Positions 34,758 through 43,205 of a DNA stretch of 64,000 bases are shown here, piece by piece (the first letter of the stretch is position 1; the number at the start of each line of letters is the position of its first letter). The notes below the pieces were generated by a model. The model saw only the letters and a program-made list of their open reading frames with translations, had not been told where the DNA came from and searched no databases. The stretch is from positions 1-64,000 of the forward strand of contig SXON01000056.1 of assembly GCA_005778355.1 (NCBI GenBank), in the 5' to 3' direction. Source of the stretch: Pseudomonadota bacterium (GTDB taxonomy: Bacteria > Myxococcota_A > UBA796 > SXON01). The position numbers were made by a program, and so were the translations under genes.

Positions 34758-36424
34758 GTCCGCGTCTCGATGCGGTAGGCGTAGCCCTGCTCGGTGAGAA
34801 ACAACTGGCGTTTTTCACCGAACGTTTGCTCCACAGTGTCGCGGGTCACCAGCGAGTAGAAGCTCGCCTTGTTGTCGCCCGACTTCGGCCGGAGGATGCG
34901 CCCGAGCCGCTGCGCTTCCTCCTGGCGACTGCCCCACGTGCCGCTCACCTGGATCGCGACACTGGCGTCGGGCAGGTCGACCGAGAAGTTGCCCACCTTG
35001 GAGATGACCAGCACGCGCTCATCGCCGTGCCGAAAGCGAGCAAATAGCTCGTCGCGACGTTTCTGGGGGGTCTTCCCCTCGATCAGCGGGAACCCGAGTC
35101 GCCGCGACAGCCAGTCGAGCTGGTCGACGTACATGCCGAGGATCAAGACGCGGTCGCCAGAGTGCTGCTGCAACAGCTCCTCGATCACCGGCAGCTTCCG
35201 CGCGTTCACGCTGGCGATGCGAAACTTCTCGCGGTCGTCGGCCACGGCGTAGCGGAGGCGATCGTCGTCGGTGAAGTCAACGCGCAGCTCCGTGCACGTG
35301 GCGCTGGCGATCCAGCCCTGGTGCTCGAGATCTTTCCAGGGCACGTCGTAGCGCTTGGGCCCGATGAGCGCGAAGACGTCGGTTTCTTTGCCGTCTTCGC
35401 GCACCAACGTGGCGGTGAGACCGAGGCGACGACGGGCCTGCAGGTGGGCCACGGCGCGGAAGATCGGCGCGGGAAGGAGGTGCACCTCGTCGTAGATCAC
35501 CAGCCCCCAGTTCTCACGGTCGAAGAGGCCGAAGTGGACGAACTCGTCGTTCCGCGACTTCCGGAAGGTGAGCATCTGGTACGTGGACAGCGTGACGGAC
35601 TTGATGTCCTTCAGCTCGCCCGAGTACTCCGACACGTCGTCCTCGGTGAGCGAGCTGCGCTCGATGATCTCGCTCTTCCACTGGCGCAACGCGGTAACGT
35701 TCGTGCACAGGATCAGCGTCTTCATTCCCAGCCGCGCCATGGCGGCGATGCCCACCATCGTCTTGCCCGCGCCGCAGGGGAGCACCACCACGCCGCTGCC
35801 ACCCTGGGCCACGCTGTCGCCGAAGAAGGCGTCGACCGCGTCGCGCTGGTATTCGCGCAAACCCCAGGCGGTCCCCGACTTTGTCTCCGGGAGAACCTGC
35901 ATCTCGAGCGCCGCCCCGTCGCGGTAGCCGGCGAGGTCTTCCACGGGGTGACCGAGGTGGGCGAGCACCTGCTTGAGCTCGCCGCGATCTTTCGGGTCGA
36001 CCAGCACGGTCGTGTCATCGACCTTCTTGCCAATGAGCGGCTGCACCGGTTTCAGCGAGCAGATCTCGATGAGCAGCACTGGCTCGGCGGCGACCAGCTT
36101 CAGGCCGCGCGGATCCTTGTGGAGCTGCAGTCGCCCCCAGCGGGCCATCGTCTGGCGGATCGACACGGGCACGTTGGGCGGGATGTCGTACTTGGCCCAC
36201 TTTTCCAACGTGGCCAGCACTTCGTCGACCGTGAGGCCGGAGCTGGCGGCGTTCCACAGCGACAGCGGCGTCACCCGGTAGGTGTGCACGTAGTCGGGCG
36301 ACTTCACCAGCTCTGCGAAGCGGACGAGCGCGTCGCGAGCCGGGCGGAAGTTCGGCCCCATCGTCTCCAGGAGGAGGGTGTGGTCGGACTGGATGATGAG
36401 CGGATTTTCGGGGACGTAGCGCAT
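34754..36424 (-). CDS. XPB/Rad25-type DNA helicase
   Basis: A superfamily 2 DNA helicase related to the XPB subunit of eukaryotic TFIIH, found in some bacteria and archaea. 556 residues: N-terminal damage-recognition-like region (about 1-180), then LREYQRDAV (Q-like motif), CGAGKT (217-222), YDEVHLL with DEVH at 312-315, GLTATLVREDG, and the second RecA-like domain with VLILGMYVDQLDWL, KVGNFSVDLPDA and QEEAQRLGRILRPK (motif VI). Probably acts in DNA repair or transcription-coupled opening. Followed by a coupled 75-residue gene; no XPD or Bax1-type nuclease gene is adjacent. Confidence 0.94.
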   Translation of the reverse strand: MRYVPENPLIIQSDHTLLLETMGPNFRPARDALVRFAELVKSPDYVHTYRVTPLSLWNAASSGLTVDEVLATLEKWAKYDIPPNVPVSIRQTMARWGRLQLHKDPRGLKLVAAEPVLLIEICSLKPVQPLIGKKVDDTTVLVDPKDRGELKQVLAHLGHPVEDLAGYRDGAALEMQVLPETKSGTAWGLREYQRDAVDAFFGDSVAQGGSGVVVLPCGAGKTMVGIAAMARLGMKTLILCTNVTALRQWKSEIIERSSLTEDDVSEYSGELKDIKSVTLSTYQMLTFRKSRNDEFVHFGLFDRENWGLVIYDEVHLLPAPIFRAVAHLQARRRLGLTATLVREDGKETDVFALIGPKRYDVPWKDLEHQGWIASATCTELRVDFTDDDRLRYAVADDREKFRIASVNARKLPVIEELLQQHSGDRVLILGMYVDQLDWLSRRLGFPLIEGKTPQKRRDELFARFRHGDERVLVISKVGNFSVDLPDASVAIQVSGTWGSRQEEAQRLGRILRPKSGDNKASFYSLVTRDTVEQTFGEKRQLFLTEQGYAYRIETRT

Positions 36425-36556
36425 GCGATGGGCTCGCCCGGAGGCAAGCCGTGCGGTCTAACCCGGCCGGCCTCCGCCTTCCTCCTCGGGGCGCACGCGG
36501 ACCACCTTGCTTGTGTTCGAGCCCGTGCTGCGTTAGCCGCCGCCCGCGAGGTACGC

Positions 36557-36775
36557 TTGGCGAGTGACGATCTCATCGAAATTGACGGGGTGATCAAGGA
36601 AGTTTTCCCGGGCGGGGCCTTCCTGGTCGAAACCGACGCCGGTACCCACGTCCACGCCCACCTCGCCGGCAAGCTGCGCCGTTTCCGCATCCGGGTGGTC
36701 CTGGGCGACCGCGTCACGGTGGCGGTGAGCCCGTACGACCTCACGCGTGGGCGCATCACCTTCCGCCACAAGTAG
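36557..36775 (+). CDS. infA: Translation initiation factor IF-1
   Basis: Binds the ribosomal A site with IF-2 and IF-3 during initiation. The TTG at 36557, with GAGG six bases upstream, gives MASDDLIEIDG and a product of 72 residues, the exact usual length. The OB-fold pattern is intact: GVIKEVFPGGAFLVE, VHAHLAGKLRR, IRVVLGDRVTV and SPYDLTRGRITFR. No ATG can serve, so the TTG start is well supported. It stands alone, away from ribosomal protein genes, which is common for second or relocated infA copies. Confidence 0.95.
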   Translation: MASDDLIEIDGVIKEVFPGGAFLVETDAGTHVHAHLAGKLRRFRIRVVLGDRVTVAVSPYDLTRGRITFRHK

Positions 36776-36797
36776 CCCCGCCGGCTACGCTCCCGGC

Positions 36798-39281
36798 GTG
36801 ATCGTGCCCCTGCTCCTCCTCGCGCTCGGTTGCCGGGGCGTGGGCACCAACGACACCGAGGACACCGGTGTGCTGGTCAAGGACACCGAGGACGCGCCCG
36901 AGCCCCTCCCTTGCGGCTCGCTCTTGGTGGCCGAGGGTTGCCCGCACAGCACCGACCTCGACCGCGACTGCCTGCACCCGATCGACGTCGGCGGCACGGA
37001 CTGCGACGACGCCAACCCGGACGTCGGCGCGTGCGACGACAGCGGCGACACCGGCGGCGACTGCGTGCCGGAGGGCGAGGAGCGCTGCAACGGGCTCGAC
37101 GACGACTGCGACGGGCTGGTCGACGACGCCTGGTCGCACGTCTTTCCAGGCTCGCCGGTGGTCGCGACGCTGGGTGCGCTGGGCGAGGGGGGAGAACCGC
37201 TCCTGGTGACCGGTGTCCTCGACGGCGCGGAAGGCGCGCTCCTGGTGTACCGCCTCGACGGCGAGCTGCTGGTTCGCATCGAGGGCACCGGGCAGTCGAG
37301 CTCGTTTGGAAGCCAGCTCGCCACCGGTCGCGACCTGACAGGCGACGGTCTCGTCGATCTCGCCGTCGCCGCGCCCTACGCCACCACCGGCGACGGTCCC
37401 AACTCGGGCCGCGTCTGGGTGATCCCCGGCCCGCTCACCGCCGAGAGCAGCCTCGACGACGCGGCCGGCGACTTCGAGGGTGGCGAGCTCGACGGCCAGC
37501 CCGGCGGCCAACTCGCCCTCGCCCCCGATCTCGATGGGGACGGTCGCGACGAACTTATGTTTGGATACTACCGCCACGTGGTGCTGTTTTCCGGGTCGCC
37601 CGGGGCGGCCGCCCGCCTCGGCGACGCCCAGTTCATCTTCGAGTACAACACCGGCGGCGGAGCATGGCACTTCGCGTCCGCACCGGATGTCGACGGCGAC
37701 GGTCGCGACGAGCTCTTGCTCGGGATGGACACCTACAACGGCGGCGAAGGCGCGATCATCCAGGTGACGAGCGCCGACCTCGGCTGGTCGAGAGTCCACG
37801 AGAACCCGGATCGACGTGGCCTCGGCAAGAGCCTGGTCCAACTGGGCGACACCCTCTGGACGCTGAGCGAGGGCACCCCGCTCCGGCTCGACGACGGCCT
37901 CGTGCTCGACCTCGTCGCGACCTCGCTGGCAAACGGCGGCGACGTCGATGGCGACGGCCTCGACGAGCTCCTGGTCACCACCGACACCGTCGTGGTGGCT
38001 TACCGCGCCGATGGCACGCGCGTGGGCAACGTGGCCCGCGCGACGGTGCAGGGGCAACGCGACCTCGCCACCCCTCTGGACATCGACGGCGACGGGCTTT
38101 CAGAGCCGGTAGGCCTCGACCAGGCGGGCACCGGGATCTGGGACACGCCCACTGCCTTCACCCTCGGCTGCGACGCCGACGGCGACGGCTACAGCCCGGA
38201 AGCCGGCGACTGCGACGACGACCGGGCCGACGTCGCCCCCCTGCAGGTGGACAGCTGCGACGACACCGACAACGACTGTGACGGCCGGATCGACGCGCCC
38301 CTGGATCTCCCGCTCCCCACCGTCGCGAGCACGATGGTGATCATCGACGCCGGCGGCTGCCAGGAACCACCGAGTGGTTGGACCTATACCTCGGGGCTGG
38401 GCGAGGCCTTCGGCGAGCACGAGGGGGCGACGCTCACCGGCCTGTACTCGATGGTGCACGGTGGCAGCGCCGGGCCGGGCGGCGCCGCGATCCTCCTCGG
38501 GCATGGTGACGACGCCGACTACACCATCACGCCCGCCGCCAGCGGCGCCGCCGAGGCGGTGGCGTGGGGTCGACTCGGCGACGGCGCCGGGCTCACCCGA
38601 GGCGGAAACCTCGGACCGGCCGGCGACCTCGATGGTGACGGGATCGGCGAGGTGTGGCAGCGTCTCTATGACGCGACGGCCGCGAGCACCGTGGCCATCT
38701 ACGACGGGCCGGTGGTGAGCGAGGTGTCGGCCGACGACGCCGGGCGACTGGTGGCCTTCCCCGGCGGCTGGAGCAACGTCGCGGTGGCCCACAACCTCGC
38801 CCCCAGCGACCTCGACGGCGACGGTCTCGACGACCTGCTCGCTTCCGCTTCGCAGAGCTACTACGGCTTCGGACGCGTGGCGGTGCTCGGCGGCCTGCCC
38901 CGCGGCGCGTCGTCGCTGGACAGCGTGGCCACCGCAGACCTGTTTGGCGAGCCCGATGAGTACCTCGGAAGCCTGCTCGGCGTAGGGGGCGACCTCGACG
39001 GCGACGGCTTCGACGACGCGCTGGTCGGCGCGAACGGGCACCTCCGCGTGCTCGCGGGTGGGCCCTGTCCCGAACTCGCGGGCCGCATCGACCTCGCGGC
39101 CACCGCCGCGACCCTCGACGATCTCGACGGCGACGGCCTCGCCGAGGTCTGGACGCTCGCCGAAGGCTGGCTCTACCGCGACGGCCAGCCCTCCCGAGCG
39201 GCCGACCAGCTCTTCGCCGCCCCCGGCGCAGCCCTCGCCTACGCCGACGGCACCACCGCCTGGGTCCTCGCCAACAACTAG
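36798..39281 (+). CDS. Lipoprotein with MopE-type metal-binding motifs and FG-GAP repeats
   Basis: 827 residues from GTG 36798. MIVPLLLLALGC is a lipobox. A short 'NDTEDTG' spacer leads to a Cys-rich MopE-like motif (CDDANPDVGAC, ERCNGLDDDCDGLVDD), repeated near residue 455 (CDADGDGYSPEAGDC, DDTDNDCDGRID). About seven FG-GAP/integrin-like units carry DLDGDGxDE calcium loops, forming a beta-propeller on each side. Probably a calcium-dependent surface protein; the MopE link to copper is known only from methanotrophs. The start lies 22 bases after infA's stop. Confidence 0.9.
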   Translation: MIVPLLLLALGCRGVGTNDTEDTGVLVKDTEDAPEPLPCGSLLVAEGCPHSTDLDRDCLHPIDVGGTDCDDANPDVGACDDSGDTGGDCVPEGEERCNGLDDDCDGLVDDAWSHVFPGSPVVATLGALGEGGEPLLVTGVLDGAEGALLVYRLDGELLVRIEGTGQSSSFGSQLATGRDLTGDGLVDLAVAAPYATTGDGPNSGRVWVIPGPLTAESSLDDAAGDFEGGELDGQPGGQLALAPDLDGDGRDELMFGYYRHVVLFSGSPGAAARLGDAQFIFEYNTGGGAWHFASAPDVDGDGRDELLLGMDTYNGGEGAIIQVTSADLGWSRVHENPDRRGLGKSLVQLGDTLWTLSEGTPLRLDDGLVLDLVATSLANGGDVDGDGLDELLVTTDTVVVAYRADGTRVGNVARATVQGQRDLATPLDIDGDGLSEPVGLDQAGTGIWDTPTAFTLGCDADGDGYSPEAGDCDDDRADVAPLQVDSCDDTDNDCDGRIDAPLDLPLPTVASTMVIIDAGGCQEPPSGWTYTSGLGEAFGEHEGATLTGLYSMVHGGSAGPGGAAILLGHGDDADYTITPAASGAAEAVAWGRLGDGAGLTRGGNLGPAGDLDGDGIGEVWQRLYDATAASTVAIYDGPVVSEVSADDAGRLVAFPGGWSNVAVAHNLAPSDLDGDGLDDLLASASQSYYGFGRVAVLGGLPRGASSLDSVATADLFGEPDEYLGSLLGVGGDLDGDGFDDALVGANGHLRVLAGGPCPELAGRIDLAATAATLDDLDGDGLAEVWTLAEGWLYRDGQPSRAADQLFAAPGAALAYADGTTAWVLANN

Positions 39282-39298
39282 CGCGCCCCCAACCGACC

Positions 39299-39326
39299 CT
39301 TACAGCCTGCTGCCTACGGCCTACCC
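39299..39326. repeat. Heptad repeat array (CCTACAG type), 4 units
   Basis: Four consecutive 7-base units on the plus strand: CTTACAG after an extra C, then CCTGCTG, CCTACGG and CCTACCC. The last unit supplies the stop codon of the minus-strand TlpA-like gene (CTA at 39321-39323). It has the same consensus as the arrays near 53417-53465. Confidence 0.6.
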
Positions 39327-39815
39327 AGCATCCTCGACCATCGACTCCAGGTCTTCCCGGTCGACGGTGCCGATGCGGCTCGCGGCGATGCGCCCGTCCT
39401 TCCCGATGATGAAGGTGGTCGGAAACACGCCCACTTTCCAGTTATCCACGGTGTCGGTGTCGCCCTCGAGCACCTCGTAGGTGATGCCCAGGAGCCGCGC
39501 CGAGTCGGCGAGGCGTTCACCGGTGCCGCTCTTCACCGCCACGCCGAGCACCGCCACGTCGGGATGTGCACCCGCGAAGTCCGAGATCTCGGGGATCTCC
39601 GAGCGACAGGGGCCGCACCAGCTCCCCCAGAAGTTCACGACGACCACCTTGCCGCGCAGGTCGACCAGCGACGTCTTGCCGCCACGGATGTTGATCAACT
39701 CCAGCGGCGGCGCCACGCCCGAGGGGCGACGGATGGTGTCGAGCGCGGTGGCCCCGACGATGAGCCCGAGCGCCACGGCAATCGCGATGGCCCAGTCGGC
39801 GAGCAGGCGTTTCAC
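39321..39815 (-). CDS. TlpA-like membrane-anchored thiol-disulfide oxidoreductase
   Basis: 164 residues with an N-terminal membrane anchor (LADWAIAIAVALGLIVGATAL). The thioredoxin domain has VVNFWGSWCGPCRSEIPEI with WCGPC, and the cis-Pro loop GVFPTTFIIGKDG. It would reduce or shuttle disulfides on the outer face of the inner membrane, for example in cytochrome c maturation, though no such genes are nearby. Unlike the redoxin-like protein at 21862-22389 it retains both cysteines. The stop codon lies in a heptad repeat array. Confidence 0.93.
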   Translation of the reverse strand: MKRLLADWAIAIAVALGLIVGATALDTIRRPSGVAPPLELINIRGGKTSLVDLRGKVVVVNFWGSWCGPCRSEIPEISDFAGAHPDVAVLGVAVKSGTGERLADSARLLGITYEVLEGDTDTVDNWKVGVFPTTFIIGKDGRIAASRIGTVDREDLESMVEDAG

Positions 39816-39885
39816 GCGCGAAGCCTAAGCACCCCGGCCGCCGACCGCATCGCGTCTTGACTCGTCAAGCGATACACTGCCCGCG

Positions 39886-41301
39886 ATGAACTACGTCTTC
39901 GCCTTCCTCGTGGCGGTGTCGATCGGGGCGGCGGCGTGGAAGGGCGCACCCGAACACCCGGCGACAGTGGACGGCTTCGTCGTGGCGGTTGACGCCTCTG
40001 CCCCCGCAGTGAAGGCCGGGTCGGCAGCCCGGGTAACGGTGGATGACATCGAGTATCCCGCCACGGTGAGCAAGGTGGAAAGCGGCAAGATCACCCTTGG
40101 TGCCTGCCACGCGCCCAACGGCGCCGCCTCGGTGCGACTCGACGACGAGTACGCGATGAAGCTCGTGTCCGACGCCGCCATGGAGCAGGCGAAGAAGGCC
40201 GTTGAGCTCGCCATCGGCCTCATCGGCGCGATGACCCTCTTTCTTGGCCTGATGAAGATCGTCGAGTCGGGCGGCGGTCTCGACCTCGTCGCCCGCGCCA
40301 TCCGCCCGGTGATGGTGCTCCTCTTTCCCGGCGTGCCCAGCAACCACCCCGCCATGGGTGCGATGGTGATGAACATCGCCGCCAACGTGCTCGGCCTCGG
40401 CAACGCCGCCACGCCATTCGGCATCCGGGCGATGCAGGAGCTCGACAGCTTGAACAAGGAGAAGGGCACCGCGAGCAACGCGATGGTGCTGTTCCTCGCC
40501 ATCAACACCAGCGGCGTGGCGGTCTTGCCCACCGGCGTGATCGCGGTTCGTGCGGCGCTGGGTGCGAAGGAGCCCGCCTCGATCTTCGCCACCACGCTGG
40601 CTGCGAGCCTCGCCAACACCGTGGTGGCCGTGCTCGCCGCAAAGACGCTCCAACGTTTCTTCCGGGGCCCGAGCGAGGAGCGTGCCGAGCGCGAGAAGCT
40701 CGAGCCCTTCGACTTCGTCCCGCTCCTCGGCGCCACGCTGGTGATGCTCGCGCTGGTGGGCTGGGTGTACACCAGCGAGCTTGCTTCCACCTGGATTGTC
40801 CCCCTGCTCATCGGCACGATGGTGGGCTTCGGACTCGTGCGAAAGGTGAAGGTCTACGAGGTCTTCGTGGAGGGCGCGCGCGACGGATTCCAAAGCGCCA
40901 CCCGGATCATCCCCTACGTCGTGGCCATCCTCGTCGCCGTCGGCATGTTCCGGGCCAGCGGGGCGCTCGAGGTGCTGGTGAAGCTCCTCTCGCCCCCGGC
41001 CCAGCTCATCGGCATGCCGCCCGAGGTGCTGCCGCTCGCGCTCTTGCGACCGCTTTCTGGCTCAGGCGCCTTCGCCCTCACCTCCGACATCACCAAGACC
41101 TACGGGCCGGACTCGTTCATCGCGCAGGTGGCCGGCACGATGCAGGGCACGACGGAAACCACCTTCTACGTGCTCGCGGTGTACTTCGGCGCGGTGGGCA
41201 TCACCCGCTACCGCCACGCCGTCCCCACCGGCATGCTGAGCGACTTCTCCGGCGTGATCGCCAGCGTGATCGCGGTCAGGCTGCTCCTGGGCGGGCCGTA
41301 G
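39886..41301 (+). CDS. Fused SpmA-SpmB-like nucleoside-recognition membrane protein
   Basis: 471 residues. After one N-terminal helix and a small external domain (VDDIEYPATVSKVESGKITLG), the SpmA-like half begins around residue 95 (ELAIGLIGAMTLFLGLMKIVESGGG, LFPGVPSNHPAMGAMVMNIAANVLGLGNAATPFG). The SpmB-like half follows from about 310 (VYEVFVEGARDGFQSATRIIPYVVAILVAVGMFRASGA; LLRPLSGSGAF; DSFIAQVAGTMQGTTETTFYV). In Bacillus the two are separate spore-maturation proteins; the fusion is known in non-sporing bacteria. The transported or sensed molecule is unknown. It overlaps the convergent PH-domain gene by 26 bases. Confidence 0.88.
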   Translation: MNYVFAFLVAVSIGAAAWKGAPEHPATVDGFVVAVDASAPAVKAGSAARVTVDDIEYPATVSKVESGKITLGACHAPNGAASVRLDDEYAMKLVSDAAMEQAKKAVELAIGLIGAMTLFLGLMKIVESGGGLDLVARAIRPVMVLLFPGVPSNHPAMGAMVMNIAANVLGLGNAATPFGIRAMQELDSLNKEKGTASNAMVLFLAINTSGVAVLPTGVIAVRAALGAKEPASIFATTLAASLANTVVAVLAAKTLQRFFRGPSEERAEREKLEPFDFVPLLGATLVMLALVGWVYTSELASTWIVPLLIGTMVGFGLVRKVKVYEVFVEGARDGFQSATRIIPYVVAILVAVGMFRASGALEVLVKLLSPPAQLIGMPPEVLPLALLRPLSGSGAFALTSDITKTYGPDSFIAQVAGTMQGTTETTFYVLAVYFGAVGITRYRHAVPTGMLSDFSGVIASVIAVRLLLGGP

Positions 41302-42724
41302 GCGTCATCGCCGCGACGAGCGCCTCGTACACCTGTCGGGCCTCCGTCGCCCGCAGGTCGGGGAGCGCGAGGCGGCCGCCGGGGATCCACACGATCACCC
41401 GCGCGAGATCCGAGGCTCGCATCGTGGGCGACTGCGCCCAGCGTACCGACTGGATCTTCGCGCGGGGCAAGACCCACGTGTCGCGACGCAAGAAGCCCCG
41501 CCGCACGACGACGAAGTGCTCACTGAGCCACCAGCCCTGCCTCCGGGCGTCGAGGTAGCCGGTGATCGCGCCCCAGCCCACGAGGCTCCACACCCAGCCC
41601 TCGCCGAGCCAGAAGTGAGCCACGGTGGCGAGGATTGCCCAGCGCGCCGCACCGAAAAAAGTGGCTCGAGACACGGCGCGGGGCGCGCACGGGCGCAGCG
41701 GCTGGTCGCCTGCCACGTCGAACGCCGGGAGACAGTGCTGCACGCGGCTGTGCACGTCTTCCGTCGCCACCATCGGCACCATCCCCTCCGTCGCACCACC
41801 CGACCCAGGGAGGCCCACCGCGGCCGTCTCCACCAAGACCGTCGCGTAGCCCATCCAGCGACGCATGATCGGCGCCGTCACCCGTACAAGCTGGATCTTG
41901 GCGAGGGGAATGTCCATCCGCCGCCGAGTGAAAAGGCCCGACTCGAAATGTAGGCTGCGTCCCGCCTTCCACCAGCGATGGCCGTAGAACCTCAGGATCG
42001 CGGAGCCGACCGACACGGCGTAGCCGCCCGCGAGCGCCACGAGCACAAGGCCCATGATGCTGCGCGAACCGAGGTCGCCCGGCGTCGCGACGCCGAGACC
42101 CGGCAACTGCCCCATCGCGTCGAGCAGGAACCCGATGGCCAGGGCCACCGAGCCTACTCGCCCCACGCTCACCCCGTAGGCCACCACCTCCACCAGCCCC
42201 GGCGCGTCAATCGCCTCGCCGGCCTCGGCGGTCTCCGTCACGTGCGCGGAATGTTGTCCGAGTTCCCGGCGAAGGGACTCCGCTTCCTCGAGCGACAGTG
42301 CGGAGAGGAGTCCTTCCACGCCCCCGGCGATGCCCGAGTCGCCCGCAGTCTCGATACGGAGCTCCACCAGCCCCGCCATCTTGTGGAAGAGGTTCTGCAC
42401 CAGCTCCATGTTCTGGATGCGCGCCGGGTCGATCACCCGGTTGGTGCGCCCCACGAGGCCGCTGCGGATGTGGAGTCGTCCCTCGTGCACGCGGTAGCGG
42501 AGCGTGAGGAAGTGGACCACCGTGCGAGCCACGGCGAGGCCGAGGAAAGACAAGAAAAGCGAGAGATCCACGAGCCCGCGGAGTCCGCCACCCACCGTCA
42601 TGGCGAGCAAGAGCGGCCAGCCCACCCGCAGCGTGCGCCACGCCATCGGGACGAGATTCACCAGCAAGGAGGCCGGGTGCAGGCCCTTCCAGAGGGGGCC
42701 GCCCGCTTCGGGCTCAGACACCAT
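41276..42724 (-). CDS. PH-domain (bPH2) membrane protein, YdbT-like
   Basis: 482 residues. Two or three repeats of the bacterial PH (DUF304) unit lie after paired membrane helices: YRVHEGRLHIRSGLVGRTNRVIDPARIQNMELVQN, then LHFESGLFTRRRMDIPLAKIQLVRV, and last FVVVRRGFLRRDTWVLPRAKIQSVRW. This 'G...R....I...KIQ' pattern is diagnostic. ATG 42724 overlaps the upstream PH gene by 11 bases. YdbS/YdbT pairs occur in many bacteria with roles in envelope stress or antimicrobial resistance, poorly defined. Inner membrane. Confidence 0.88.
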   Translation of the reverse strand: MVSEPEAGGPLWKGLHPASLLVNLVPMAWRTLRVGWPLLLAMTVGGGLRGLVDLSLFLSFLGLAVARTVVHFLTLRYRVHEGRLHIRSGLVGRTNRVIDPARIQNMELVQNLFHKMAGLVELRIETAGDSGIAGGVEGLLSALSLEEAESLRRELGQHSAHVTETAEAGEAIDAPGLVEVVAYGVSVGRVGSVALAIGFLLDAMGQLPGLGVATPGDLGSRSIMGLVLVALAGGYAVSVGSAILRFYGHRWWKAGRSLHFESGLFTRRRMDIPLAKIQLVRVTAPIMRRWMGYATVLVETAAVGLPGSGGATEGMVPMVATEDVHSRVQHCLPAFDVAGDQPLRPCAPRAVSRATFFGAARWAILATVAHFWLGEGWVWSLVGWGAITGYLDARRQGWWLSEHFVVVRRGFLRRDTWVLPRAKIQSVRWAQSPTMRASDLARVIVWIPGGRLALPDLRATEARQVYEALVAAMTPTARPGAA

Positions 42725-43199
42725 CGTCACCCGCCGCCGTTCCTCCGGCGCTCCGTGCCAGCTCGTCGCGGAGCTTCTCGGCCACGGCCTCGTCGAGCCC
42801 GGGGATGGAGCCGTCGGCCGACAATCCGGCCGCCGTATATACAAGCAGTCGCGACAGACCCACGATGCGGTCGAGCGGCCCCTGCCGGGTGTCGACGTGC
42901 TGGATGCGATGCCGGGGCACGCACACCGCCTGCCGCCACAAGACCCCCTGCTCCACCAGGAAGTCGTGTTCACGCACCTGGTAGGTGAAGTTCCGATAGG
43001 CGAGGGCCGGCCACAAGAGGGCGTGCAAGGCCAAGAGGAGCACCAGCGCCGACTCCACGCTCACCGTCACCACGACGCCGAACTTCGGCAGGAGCACCCA
43101 GCCGAGCAAGAGGTAGAGGGGGACGTAGGTGGTGACGAGGCGGGCGAGACCCTGCAGGCGCCAGAGGGTGACGACGCGCGGGTCGAGATGGCTCACCAC
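42714..43199 (-). CDS. PH-domain (bPH2) membrane protein, YdbS-like
   Basis: 161 residues: two membrane helices (about 25-70: LVTTYVPLYLLLGWVLL and ALVLLLALHALLWPALAY) followed by one bacterial PH unit, FTYQVREHDFLVEQGVLWRQAVCVPRHRIQHVDTRQGPLDRIVG. Its short length and one PH unit match YdbS, with the larger YdbT-like protein overlapping downstream. The pair probably forms one membrane complex. It starts 6 bases after the stop of the phosphodiesterase-like lipoprotein gene. Confidence 0.87.
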   Translation of the reverse strand: MVSHLDPRVVTLWRLQGLARLVTTYVPLYLLLGWVLLPKFGVVVTVSVESALVLLLALHALLWPALAYRNFTYQVREHDFLVEQGVLWRQAVCVPRHRIQHVDTRQGPLDRIVGLSRLLVYTAAGLSADGSIPGLDEAVAEKLRDELARSAGGTAAGDDGV

Positions 43200-43205
43200 C
43201 GGGGC

